Source: Entamoeba invadens IP1 (lineage: Eukaryota; Evosea; Mastigamoebida; Endamoebidae). From it: a DNA stretch of 64,000 bases. A program made the translations under genes and the position numbers. The notes below the pieces were generated by a model that saw nothing but the letters and a program-made list of their open reading frames with translations, was not told where the DNA came from and did no database searches. The stretch lies in assembly GCF_000330505.1 (NCBI RefSeq), contig NW_004443767.1, positions 347,985 through 411,984 on the forward strand, in the 5' to 3' direction. Below are positions 1 to 10,774 of this stretch, piece after piece. The first letter of the stretch is position 1, and each line of letters opens with the position of its first letter.

Positions 1-1
1 C

Positions 2-142
<141 letters not shown>

Positions 143-278
143 ATTACGATTCTTACTTTTTTAGTTTAACATTCTTTTAGTTTTTACATTCATTTAAGTG
201 CAAAGTGAATAAATTCGTAATAATAAATATAATACTTATATCTAATTTTATTTAATTAAAATAAACTTGAAAAAAGAA

Positions 279-2294
279 ATGGTAAAGCTTGAGATGATTT
301 ACCTAATGAAAGTCGCACTTCGATTTAATTCACATAATCATCTCAGAGACTTTCTGATGATCAGTCGTCACTGTCTTGAGGCGATTAACGCACTTAAAGT
401 TAACCCTTTTTTTACTAACGAAGTCTCTGTTGTGTGGTTCTTCAAAAACTTCACACCAGAAACATTCGACAGCCCTCTTATTAATCTTAACTGCTTCGAT
501 TTGTTTTATAAAGTCAAACAAATTCGGAATACGGACTTCTTCTGTGTTTACACGAAAGGGCAATTGACTGAAACCTTTGCAAAGAACATCTTTCCTAAGG
601 TTACGCGATTGGTCATGGTCGATGATAAAAACGATAAACGAACAAAATTCAACGAGTTCTTAATCGAGCATTCCGAATACTTCACTTCACTCTATCATTT
701 CGCTGGTGACCTTAAAATGGCAGTTTGTTTCTTTGAAAAGTACACCGAACACGGAAACGAAAAGTACCTTCATCTCCCGAACCTTGTTGTGTTGAATAAA
801 AATGGGAAAAACCTAATTAAGAGAAATTACGAGAATTTGGTACTACTTGAAAGGTTGGAAAAATGCGTTCCAGACAACAATAGAGTATCTATTTATGTTA
901 TTGTGTCAAACCACGACCCCCAAACAGGGACACTCTTTAATGCGTTTAAAAAGATCAACATATGTTACGACACCCTTGTGTGTTCGGATAGTGAAAAGGC
1001 ATGCAAAAACGTTATTTGTACAAAAGGGACTTTACTCATCGACGGAAATATTGAAAACGAAAAGACCAACGATTGTATTGAACGAACGTGTGCAATAAGT
1101 GCGTTAATAATTAACCCAAGCAATTTACTCAACGAGTGGACAGTGCCTTCTTGTGTTGATTCAGTTGGGATATGGTCAAATAACAACTCAAATCAGACAG
1201 AACAATTCAATGAAGTGCATTATAAGTTTCCAGATGTGACATCTTTCAGCCTCAATAATTGTCTCCAATTGTCGTTCCACAAAGTGTTTGGCATTTCAAG
1301 TCTCACACTTTCGAATTGCCAAAACATCCTTTTTGGCAAAGAATGTGTTTTTCTATCACTCAAGAAAGTTGTATTAGAAAGTGTGTTTTCAGTAACATTT
1401 GACATCGATCTGAGTGCTCTTGAATACCTCAAAATTGATGAGAGCAAAGCGGTGAGTTTTGTTGGAGTTGGAGATATCAAAGAAATCAATATAAGGGGGT
1501 GTTTCACCATTGATTTGCCTCAAATTGATTTTCAACACAAGACTATATACATTGCACAGTCGTTGGAGATATCATTTGAAAATTCAAACCCAATTGAGTT
1601 CATGGGTAAAGACTTCAATGAATTGGTTCGTGCGATGGAAGTGCTATTTGAATACCCGAATTACAGAAGCGACTTGACAAAATTCAGAGTCCACAAATTT
1701 TTGCCACAAACAACAAAGTTGGTCGTTGTCAATAGAGAGATACTCCGTGTGAACCCGTTCGACACAGATGAAACAACTGCAGACATGGTTGTCAGTAAGT
1801 ACTTCTATTGTGAAGATAACAAAAACCAGACGCAGACTTTTAAGACGCCTAAAGGGTCGGTTGGTATCAAAAGCTTGAGGTACTTTGAGTTGGAAGTTAC
1901 TGGATTTAGTGAAATGAGTTTTGGGTGTTGTGATGGGGAGAATTACGACAACGATTATTATGAGGACACTCATGTAGGATGGGAAGATGGGAGTGTTGGG
2001 TATCATTCTGATGATGGTTTGGTGTGGGTTGACTCCTTTCGTCAAGAAAGGGCTTTAGATTATGGTAATGACATAGATCGAACAGTCACTGTTGGGTGTG
2101 GGTATGATATTAAAAAGCACACTATCTTTTTTACGTACGAGGGAAAGATTGTGAGTAAAACAGTAGTTAAGTGGAAAGAAGTGAACGCATTAATTGCTCT
2201 TGGCGCGTTCAAAAAGGTGTTCATAAACTACGGAGACAAACAGTTTAAGTGGATGATATCAGATTATGAAAAGTTGGACTGTCGTGTAGTCTGA
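279..2294 (+). CDS. F-box-like N terminus plus C-terminal SPRY domain protein
   Basis: A 671-residue protein from the first in-frame ATG. Residues 1-45 form a short helical module (LEMIYLMKVALRF, then LRDFLMISRHCLEAI, then NPFF) that aligns with the start of the BspA-LRR protein at 22854-25658 and looks like a divergent F-box. The centre (about 60-510) has irregular leucine-rich stretches with SLTLSNCQNI-type units. Residues about 525-660 are a SPRY/B30.2 domain: YFELEVTG, HVGWEDGSVGYHSDDG, VTVGCGYD and IFFTYEGKIV follow the RanBPM-type order. SPRY domains bind peptides, so an adaptor role is an inference. No intron, signal peptide or membrane segment is evident. The start is supported by alignment with the paralogue; non-ATG codons just upstream are not needed. 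Confidence 0.8.
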   Translation: MVKLEMIYLMKVALRFNSHNHLRDFLMISRHCLEAINALKVNPFFTNEVSVVWFFKNFTPETFDSPLINLNCFDLFYKVKQIRNTDFFCVYTKGQLTETFAKNIFPKVTRLVMVDDKNDKRTKFNEFLIEHSEYFTSLYHFAGDLKMAVCFFEKYTEHGNEKYLHLPNLVVLNKNGKNLIKRNYENLVLLERLEKCVPDNNRVSIYVIVSNHDPQTGTLFNAFKKINICYDTLVCSDSEKACKNVICTKGTLLIDGNIENEKTNDCIERTCAISALIINPSNLLNEWTVPSCVDSVGIWSNNNSNQTEQFNEVHYKFPDVTSFSLNNCLQLSFHKVFGISSLTLSNCQNILFGKECVFLSLKKVVLESVFSVTFDIDLSALEYLKIDESKAVSFVGVGDIKEINIRGCFTIDLPQIDFQHKTIYIAQSLEISFENSNPIEFMGKDFNELVRAMEVLFEYPNYRSDLTKFRVHKFLPQTTKLVVVNREILRVNPFDTDETTADMVVSKYFYCEDNKNQTQTFKTPKGSVGIKSLRYFELEVTGFSEMSFGCCDGENYDNDYYEDTHVGWEDGSVGYHSDDGLVWVDSFRQERALDYGNDIDRTVTVGCGYDIKKHTIFFTYEGKIVSKTVVKWKEVNALIALGAFKKVFINYGDKQFKWMISDYEKLDCRVV

Positions 2295-2935
2295 GTGTGT
2301 TACTAGTAGTTTAATTTATATATTTTAGTTTGTAAATTTTTCATTTGTACAATCAATAAAAGTTAAATTCTTTTGTTTGTATTAAATAGTATAATTCAAT
2401 AATATGTTAATAATTTTTTAACTATTTTCTCGATAATTTTTAATTTTTAATTTAGCAAAAAAAATGAAAAATGTATTATATCTATACTAAAAACAAATTA
2501 TTATAATAATTATTATTCACTAACTGAAATATAACATTTATTATTTGTTATTATTATTATTTTTGTGATTTAATACATTTATAGTATTAAAACAGTTATA
2601 AATTTTGTTAAAATATTACTTCAAAAAATTTTTATAATTAATTAACAATATTAAACAATTTGAAGAAAGATAAAAATTAAAAAGTTGGGTCAAATATTAA
2701 TAAACCCGAAACAGTTTTTTTCCATCTCTTTTTCTGTACAATTTCAATGTGTAAAAATTAATAAATCGAATAAATCTTTGTCAAGATGTTCTATTTTTTA
2801 TATCAAACAACTTCACTAAAATCAGTAAAACAGAAAAAAAGTTTCAAATGTAACTCCAATCTTTGGGAGAAGCGAAATCCACAAAAAACAAGAATAATAA
2901 TTGTTATTAATAAGAACTAAAAATTGAGAGCGTTA
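2295..2935. other. Intergenic, AT-rich, no gene seen
   Basis: About 640 bp of A/T-rich DNA between the SPRY gene and the RasGEF gene. It holds short A- and T-runs and stop codons in all frames. A GAACTAAAAATTG stretch lies just before the RasGEF ATG, a plausible core promoter in Entamoeba terms, but I cannot prove it. Confidence 0.6.
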
Positions 2936-5900
2936 ATGTCCCATTTGTTATACGATACAACCCATTTCAACCACCTGCGCAACGAAACACGTGGGACGTT
3001 TATATGTGTGAAGCCCAGTGAAACGTTAATGGGTTATATGTTGTCTCCACGAAATTTTGTGAGTGAACAGCGTTTTCAAATTCGCCTGTCTCGAGAGGTA
3101 GAGTTTCAAAGAGGCAAAAAATTTACTGTTGCGAAAAAGGACACCAAAACTACACTCAATGTGATTTGCACTGAAACAGGGAAAATTGAAAAAGACAAAG
3201 ATAACCAAATTATGAAAGGCAATGTCTTTGGACTCGTTCAAGCATTTTGTAATGACGAGAAAAATGGTTCCATGAAGGCTTTTGTGTGGACATACACTGG
3301 GTATTGCACGACGGAGGAGATGTTACGGAGTATGTTTCTCAACCACGACGTAGCATGTAACGATGACAACAAGAAAAGTTTATTAGTACGAGCTCGAGTA
3401 GTTAGTGCGCTTAAGTATTGGATTGAAAATATATGGAACGTGATAAAATCAAACGAGAAAAATGTCGATGACATCATGTATGAATTTTTGAAAAGATTGA
3501 AGAATTATGGGATGACTAGAGAACACGATTTGATACGTTCATGTTACCAACGAGTTGTTTGTCTCTAATTTTATTCTTTTTATTTATAATTAATTAATAA
3601 TTAATAAATTAATTGCTAATAGTATTCAATGTTAATACTTTAGATGGACGGAGTCGAAGTTGAGTACTTCAAAACACAACGAAACATAGAGTTTTCAATT
3701 CCAATGTTTTCGGATATAGTCGGGCACTCGATTGAAACAAGCGTATTCAATTTATTACATCCACTTGAATATGCAAGACAAGTCACTTTGATCACATCGG
3801 ATATGTTCAGACGAATCAAATTGTATGAAATGTTGATGTGGTCGAATAGTGAAAAGGAGTCTTGTCAGAACATTATGTCGATTCAAAAATTCTTTAATGG
3901 ACTACAGAACCACTTTACTCGAATGTTATTGTCGGAGAGTCGTGTTGAAAAACGAATCAAAATAGTCGAGCGATTGATGCAAATAGCGAATTACTGTTAC
4001 ACCTATCACAACTTTGACACTGTTTTGTGTATCATGCTTTTATTTGGTACGTCTGCAATTCATCGATTGAAGAGAACGTTCGAAGGACTCAACCAAGAGA
4101 CACAAGACATCATGAAAAAATTGAAACCATTAACTCTTCCTGATAATAACAAAGAAGTTCTGCGTGCTGAGACTAACAAAGTCATTGGAAACCCAATGGT
4201 CCCATATATCGGTCTAATTTTGAGTGACTTGACCTTCACAAACTTTGGGAACAAAACAAAGGAGGGGGACTTAATTAACTTTGCGAAGTGCAGACAAATC
4301 TCGAAAATACTCGAACAAGTTGTTTTCATGCACCAACAAACATACTCCCAACTCATAGTTAGTGATATTAATATTCGAGCGATGATACTTTCGGACGCTG
4401 CGCTTGAGTTGACGATGTCGGACAAAGAGTCGTACGAACTCTCCCAGAGGACTGAACCAAAAGTGTACTCTCTCATTCCCCCAGAGAAGTCAGTGAACCG
4501 GTATACCCTGCACTTCCCTGGCAAAAGACTCAAAACAGTTTCAGTCTCAAATACGTCGAGTACACTCCTTCAAGTGTTTTATGACGCACTTGGGGTCGAT
4601 GTGTCAAAGCATCAGATATACATCTTCTACACTGGACAGAGTATAAACGAATCAATCAGTCCGAATAACCCCGTGAATCGAATTAAAATAGTCGAAAGAG
4701 ATACTGAAGTTGTTGTGTGTGCTCTTCAAAAGGTGATGTATGTCAACATTGTCTTGGAGTACAATAAGGTCCTATGTCAAACAACAATTCCGTTGGACCC
4801 AACCCTTCCATTGGAGTATTTAAACCCGATTCTACAAACGTACACATCGACGGCGTCATATCCAATTTTGCTGAAGTCGAATCGAGTGTGCGGGTGTATG
4901 TTACCTTCGTTGTCTCTTGAAGAGATTGAATGGAGTGATGGCGACACCATCTTTCTGATACCAATCCGCGAGCTTAAAAATGGACTTGGGGAGCTCGATT
5001 ATGATTCGTTGCGGTTCAAATCGTCGCGCTTCTTCTCGACGTTCACTGGGACGTTTGATGGGAAAAGGGCGGATGTAGTCATAGTAGATGTCATGGTTCT
5101 TGTGTATATAACGGAGACCCTTCATTCTGTCTTTCCGATCGAGACCATGAGTCTCCGATATGATCCGTGGGGTGGGACTATTGAGTTTTCATTTTTGGGA
5201 AAAGAGAACATTGAGGTTTATCAGAATGTTGTGATTGAAATGGAGAACCACACGGTGCGAGAGTTAATGAAACGGATTTGTCAAATCAGTAAAAAGCAGA
5301 GGAAGGTCCGATTGATTGGGACGAATCGGTTTTATGTTGAAAGTGACACAACGGGCATTCCCGTCCGCCTTGAGAAACTTATTAATGTGATGTACCTCTC
5401 CAAAGAATTCACCCGAATGGACTTCTTCGATTTTGATAGAAAGGACATTTTGGGCAATTTGAAACAGTTTGAGGAGGACGGAATCATTGAACCAAAAGAC
5501 ACTGCTGGGATATTTGTGTGTTATATCAAGAGCTTGGGAGAACCTTTAATATCATCTGACCACACGAAGCACTTTATTTCGTTTGACTTTTTGGACAGAG
5601 AAGACCGGATAGAGTTACTTAAGAGAGCGTTCCATGAATTGACTGAGACGATTCGACCAATTTCAGTGTTAGTTGTTAAGGTCTTGTCCCTGTTTTTCTC
5701 GTTCACGAAAAATCCTGCACCACAGGGTTTCTCCGACTTGTTGTTTGACAATTTGCCTGATAAAGGATTGGCAGAGAGAATTCTGACGTATTTAGTACTG
5801 AACGCGGAAAGCATTTTACCAACAATGAAGACGGAAGAAAATCACTTATACACGCCGTTTTTGCCATCAGTTGACTTCCTCCCCAATTCGACGATCTTGC

Positions 5901-6505
5901 AAATCAACTCGGGGATTGCCATTTCAAATGAACCGTCGAATGCTAACGACTTGATATACAAAAAGAACTCGAAGATATCGCCAAGAATCACACAAGACCT
6001 TGCACGTTCATTTATTGAAACCCCAAGAAGACACGCCCCAAAAAGAAACCTCGGACGAACGGACTCGATGTTCATGACGAATAGCCAGAAACAATCTCAA
6101 CTCACGATGGCCACTCTGAGTGACTCTGAATACCCAATGTCTAGTTTAAGTACGAACATTAATAACTCATTCACAGGTCGGACCAGTAAAAACACACACA
6201 AAATAATGCCATCGCCAACACAATCGAGACTTGCGTCTTCACAATTAATTAAATCGCCTCCAGTCAACACACCAAGCAGTAGAGAAGAACAAAGTGAAAG
6301 CCCTTTTAATGAAGAAAGTAAGTTACAAGTTTTGGAGTCGAAGAAATTTGAGAGTAAACGAGTGCTACAAATCAGGCAGAGGTTTGAGTCTCGGTCGGGG
6401 CAGAGCACGCCGAAAAGTGAACGGTCATCGCCGAGGAATGTAGAGGACTCGAAGGAAAAGCGTAACACTTTTCAAGAGGCGCTGAACTTCTTTCAAAAAC
6501 CATAA
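2936..6505 (+). CDS. RasGEF with degenerate RhoGAP-like domain (two exons)
   Basis: Exons 2936-3556 and 3644-6505; the 87-bp intron starts GTTTGT and ends TAG, and joining in phase 0 gives about 1160 residues. Exon 1 carries the REM/RasGEF-N domain (FVWTYTGYCTTEEMLRSMF). The Cdc25-type catalytic domain follows at about 210-460 (FDTVLCIMLLFGTSAIHRLKRTF, then GLILSDLTFTNFGN), which exchanges GDP for GTP on Ras-family GTPases. Residues about 480-640 look like ubiquitin-fold modules. Residues about 775-940 resemble RhoGAP (GIPVRLEKLINVMY; DTAGIFVCYIKSLGEPLIS), but the arginine finger, normally in G-[IV]-[FY]-R, falls at a MDFF sequence. The last 200 residues are Ser/Lys-rich and disordered. GEF activity is well supported; GAP activity is doubtful. 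Confidence 0.88.
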
Positions 6506-6581
6506 TATTATATATAGTTTTTTGTGTTATTTAGTGTCACATTTATGGTTGAATTTTTTAATCAAAAGAACTCGAAAGCGC

Positions 6582-6974
6582 ATGAGCATTCCAATTGAAG
6601 ATGAATATATGGATGACGAGACACTCATCCATCTCATGAAAGACGGCAAAACCAAAATTCAAATAATAGATGTGCGAGGGAGCGATCTATCAGATCGAAT
6701 GATCCGTGGTGCTATTAACATTCCAAATAGAGATGGCTATTTTGTTAGTAAAATACCAGAAATACTAGAAACATATCATACATATGATTACATCGTCGTT
6801 CATTGTATGAGATCTGTCGTGAGAGGCCCAAGTTGCGCACGAAAACTGAAAGAAAAGTTTGTGCTTTCGAAGTACTTTGCGACAAGCAATTTGAAGATTG
6901 TGATATTGTCTGGTGGGATGAAAGGGTTCGTGTTGAAACACAAAGAAAAAGAGTTCTATGACTACATTCACTGA
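6582..6974 (+). CDS. Cdc25/Acr2-like rhodanese-fold phosphatase
   Basis: A 130-residue single-domain protein beginning MSIPIEDEYM. It has the rhodanese/Cdc25 fold order: IIDVRGSDLSDRMIRGAINIP (CH2A-like), VVHCMRSVVRGPSCARKL with the active-site C-x5-R loop, and ILSGGMKGF near the end. The loop closely resembles that of yeast Ych1 and Acr2 (HC-x5-RGP), so the enzyme could be a small phosphatase or an arsenate reductase; sequence alone does not decide. Earlier in-frame non-ATG codons extend into the RasGEF 3' flank and are rejected; the chosen ATG leaves 76 bp after that gene's stop. It is convergent with the beta-adaptin gene, whose stop is 84 bp away. Confidence 0.8.
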   Translation: MSIPIEDEYMDDETLIHLMKDGKTKIQIIDVRGSDLSDRMIRGAINIPNRDGYFVSKIPEILETYHTYDYIVVHCMRSVVRGPSCARKLKEKFVLSKYFATSNLKIVILSGGMKGFVLKHKEKEFYDYIH

Positions 6975-7058
6975 TTGGTTTCATTTGTGTTATATATGTG
7001 TATATATATTTATGTATATACTGTTTGGACAAAAATAAGTATCAAGTCAACGAGTTGA

Positions 7059-9650
7059 TTAGAGTAATGTTTCAAGGAATCGAACAACAAGCGGTAAGTA
7101 CTTTTTATCAACACACTTGATGACGGCCTTGAAACCTTTTGATGTGGTGGTGACCTCAAGCATGACATCCAAGTCGTTCAAAAATTTGAAGGTGTACATC
7201 AGCCTCTCTCCGTCTTTTTCCTTTTTGTTTGCGACCAAAAACATGTTCTGAGTCTTTTTGAGCTTGTCCTCGACACCAGTGCCTTTGAATTCTTTTGTTA
7301 CAGTGTTCGGGAGGGAGTTCCACAATTTGGCGCAATTGCCGACATCAACCTTTCCAAGTTCTTTGAACATCAAATTGACTGGCATCTCAAGAATGTAAAA
7401 GTAAATTTGCTGTGTGGAGTTTGCAATAGCAACTTCAAGGCGATTGGTGACTGGACAATCTGCTTCCGGTGTAATGAAACCGATTGGAATCAAAGCACCC
7501 CAACGCTTTGTTGGTGGGATGGCATCGATGTTCAGCTGACCGGGAACAAGTCCAAACGCGTTTTTGTTGAACTGCATTTGGAAGTTAGTGATAGTCAACG
7601 GAGAGTTGTTGTTAATTTCCATTTGCAAGAACAGACTACCACCTTCCATTATCAGACTGGCGTTCACCTTCATGTCGGTTGGTGTCTTGGGAAGCGCAGT
7701 CAGTCGGTTCAACTGGATCTTCTCTTTGCCAACAGCGAAAACGTCGCTCATGCCGTCCTTTCTTCCAGAGTCTTCGTCGAAGTCCAACACGTTCTTTGAT
7801 GTTGTTCCAATCAAGTTGGAGCTTCCTCCGTCGAAGCAAAGTAAATCAGACATTTCGCTTCCACTCTCCTCTTCATCAAGTTTCAAACTGACTCCAATCT
7901 TTTTCAATTTAACAACAAAGGCAGCCGGGACTTTCTGATACACAACACTTAATTCTCCAAGGTGCGACATCAAGTGAGTTAAAACGGTCGAGTGGAGGTA
8001 TTGTGTTTGGGACGATATGACGACTCTGTCTTCGTTGATGATCTTCTTAGCTTCTTCTGGATGGTTGAACAAGATTCTCCAATAGATGTGTGCTCTATCT
8101 CTCAAATCAAATGACTGTGAATTTGAAGCTTCTGTTAACGCCTTTTGGACCAAATCTTGTGCTTCCGGGTTTGTGATAAAGAACTTGACAGCAGCAGTCA
8201 AAAGCGCAAGTTGCACATTGAGTGGCTCATCCGCAAAAGTGTTCATAAAGTCGTACAACAATTCAGAAGAGTTTGTAATGAGTTTGTTATATTCCCCGAT
8301 GATCCAAATCATTGCAGCCTTTGCGTTTGGATCGTCCAATGTGTTCAAGTTGTCGCACAACTTCGCAATGACTGGAAGGTATTTCTGTGGGTATTTGCGG
8401 AACAAATCTTTCATTACAATGCACGCCTCTTGGACAATGTAGTTTTGTCCCAACTCAATCAACTCAACTAATTGTTTCACACACCGATCAGCAACTTTGT
8501 CCAACTTCAATGCACAGCGGCCAAAAGCCTGAACCGCTTTTCTAACAAACTCGATATCAGCAGACAAGGCGTATTCTTTCAACTCAACTAGAATGTCCAT
8601 CACATTAGTTTCATTGACCAACATCAACATGATCTCCAATTTCTCCAATTTGATATAAATAGGCTCATCGTATGAACAATAGAACGTTCTTAACTGTACA
8701 GAGAAGAGGTGGGGGTACTTTTGTACAATCAAGTTAATGCATCGGAGTGTGATGTACTGAATTTCATAATCATGTTTCGAGCTATTAGAAAGAACTATAG
8801 ACACCAAAGGCGGTGCAAGTCGTTTGCAGTACATTTCTGCAATTTGTGGCGAGACAACTTCAAGATGTCTCAACACAATTTTAACGGCAGCCATCACGAC
8901 GGCTGGGTTGTTATGGGTCATTTTATTTGCAACTCGTTCGCAAATGTTTTCGGCTTCTTTGGGGTCTGTCGGTCCATACGTTGCCAATGCGTCCATGATA
9001 TATATCTGTCCCCACTCGTTACTTCCGTCTAATGCACTTAAAAGTGGTCTGACCATTTTGTCGTCGATGATCCACTCTTTGCCTTCACTGGTGCCAATTT
9101 CGTGTAACACAGCAATGACGTTTGAAACAACCATTTGATTATCATCAAGTAACATTCCTTTAATTGTTTCGACAAATCCACGTTGTTCTATTAATTGTGG
9201 GTTCATACAATATAACTTCAAAACACAGAGGACTGCAGTCTTTCTGACGTATGGGTCAGAGTCTTTCAAACATTTTGTAAGCGGTTCCAAGAAGTATTCA
9301 AACACCGTTTGTACTCTAATGCATCCCATAGTTCGAATAGCTAATGCTCTAATTAATGGATTCGTGTCTGTCGAGTCTTTGACAAACGAATTAACCACCA
9401 AAATTGCTCTCTCTGGCTGACTTCGAGAGTAGTTCATTAAGTATAAATACACCAACTTCTTCAACTCAAGTTTATTCGTCTGCATACACTTTAAGACGTC
9501 AATAAAGAGCATCGAAACATCCTTTCCCTCAGTCATCGCAGCAACAATACGTTTGACCGCTTCGGTGCGGACGTCGTCTTTACTGCTGTTGAGTTTTTCT
9601 CGGAGGTCCTGAATCTCCCCGCGGTGGCTTGACACAAAGTACTTCGACAT
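7059..9650 (-). CDS. AP-1/AP-2 beta-adaptin
   Basis: An 863-residue large subunit of a clathrin adaptor complex. The N terminus has the beta-adaptin trunk: EIQDLREKLNSSKDDVRTEAVKRIVAAMT, then LKKLVYLYLMNYSRSQPERAIL and RALAIRTMGCIRV, continuing as HEAT-like repeats to about residue 530. A short acidic hinge (about 590-640, LDEEESGSEMSDLLCFDGG) precedes an appendage at about 655-863 with the beta-sandwich and platform. The protein would sit at the trans-Golgi or plasma membrane and couple cargo to clathrin. Length matches the family (about 850-950). The gene has no intron. AP-1 and AP-2 beta cannot be separated here; many protists share one beta chain. Confidence 0.95.
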   Translation of the reverse strand: MSKYFVSSHRGEIQDLREKLNSSKDDVRTEAVKRIVAAMTEGKDVSMLFIDVLKCMQTNKLELKKLVYLYLMNYSRSQPERAILVVNSFVKDSTDTNPLIRALAIRTMGCIRVQTVFEYFLEPLTKCLKDSDPYVRKTAVLCVLKLYCMNPQLIEQRGFVETIKGMLLDDNQMVVSNVIAVLHEIGTSEGKEWIIDDKMVRPLLSALDGSNEWGQIYIMDALATYGPTDPKEAENICERVANKMTHNNPAVVMAAVKIVLRHLEVVSPQIAEMYCKRLAPPLVSIVLSNSSKHDYEIQYITLRCINLIVQKYPHLFSVQLRTFYCSYDEPIYIKLEKLEIMLMLVNETNVMDILVELKEYALSADIEFVRKAVQAFGRCALKLDKVADRCVKQLVELIELGQNYIVQEACIVMKDLFRKYPQKYLPVIAKLCDNLNTLDDPNAKAAMIWIIGEYNKLITNSSELLYDFMNTFADEPLNVQLALLTAAVKFFITNPEAQDLVQKALTEASNSQSFDLRDRAHIYWRILFNHPEEAKKIINEDRVVISSQTQYLHSTVLTHLMSHLGELSVVYQKVPAAFVVKLKKIGVSLKLDEEESGSEMSDLLCFDGGSSNLIGTTSKNVLDFDEDSGRKDGMSDVFAVGKEKIQLNRLTALPKTPTDMKVNASLIMEGGSLFLQMEINNNSPLTITNFQMQFNKNAFGLVPGQLNIDAIPPTKRWGALIPIGFITPEADCPVTNRLEVAIANSTQQIYFYILEMPVNLMFKELGKVDVGNCAKLWNSLPNTVTKEFKGTGVEDKLKKTQNMFLVANKKEKDGERLMYTFKFLNDLDVMLEVTTTSKGFKAVIKCVDKKYLPLVVRFLETLL

Positions 9651-10774
9651 GTCTAGAACTTTTAAGTTCCCTCAAAATTTTTATGGTTTTTAGTTATTAA
9701 AAATGGTTCCCGACATCTTCTAGTTTTTGTTCACGTTTTTGGGCAGAATTCCCTTTTTAATGAACCACTAACTTCCCAATTATCACAATAAAACTATATC
9801 AAATGATTTAATACTATAATTTATATAGTTTTATTCCATATTTAAGAAGTTAAATGAACCACTTTTTTTCGCTTTTTTAGTAGAAAACTTTGAGGTTTTC
9901 AAATATGAAGAGTATGGATCTTGAAATAGATAAAAATTAATATATTAATAAATGTTTTGAATACACAAAAGTAATATTTATAATAAAATAAAACACGCAT
10001 ATTAATTATTATAAAGCACTGCCTTTGTGAAAATGTCTTTGTTTTTTTTTGATTTTATCAATTGTAACATTCGCACAATCTTTTTCATTTACAATTTGAC
10101 TTTGTTCTAATTGTCACATTGCTGCAAGACACAAACTTGATTACATGTGCCGTATCGACTTCTATCTTAATGTTTTCACACTTCTCAAGAACTACACTGC
10201 CAAACCCATTGTATCGATCTTTAATTAATTGGGTGACAGAAAAAAATAAGGATTAAATGATGTAAAAAAGTGGGATTTGGTTTTTTATTTTTTATTTATT
10301 TTTTTTACAAAATAACAATTTCTATAAAAGACTTATTAAATTATTTAAAATTAATCTGTTACCCAATTAATTCTTGTCCCCATAAATTACTCTATCTGTA
10401 TACCTTTGAATGTTAGTTGGTGTATTGGTGATGACTTGAAGAGTACCAATTTGATTGGTGAATTTGATTTACACAAGTGAATTAACAATTGTTCAATCTG
10501 CGTTGTTTAGAGTGTTAAAAATCTTAATTGTTTTTAAACACTGATTAGATTTTCTTCTTTCATAAATACAAAATTATTGTTGTGTTGAAAATAATGAAAT
10601 AAAAGTTTGTAAGCGTCAAAACTTTAGAAAACATTACGGTTATAACAATAAAGTAACATAACGAGGTTATAAGTAGCTTTTTTGAGTATAAACTATTTTT
10701 TTATTAAATGATTTTTAAAAAACTTTAAGAAACTCCAAATTTTTAATTAGAAAACTTAATAAAATAATAACAAT
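9651..10774. other. Intergenic, AT-rich, with one inverted repeat
   Basis: About 1.1 kb upstream of the beta-adaptin start and downstream of the orphan gene on the same strand. I find no coding frame. It contains the inverted repeat at 10222-10373, listed separately. The rest is poly-A/T-rich. Confidence 0.6.
10222..10373. repeat. Inverted repeat with about 17-bp arms
   Basis: Left arm TAATTAATTGGGTGACAG at 10222-10239 and right arm CTGTTACCCAATTAATTC at 10356-10373 are reverse complements at all but two positions. The 116 bp between them are AT-rich and non-coding. This could be a small MITE-type element or an RNA hairpin; no clear target-site duplication is visible. Confidence 0.55.
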
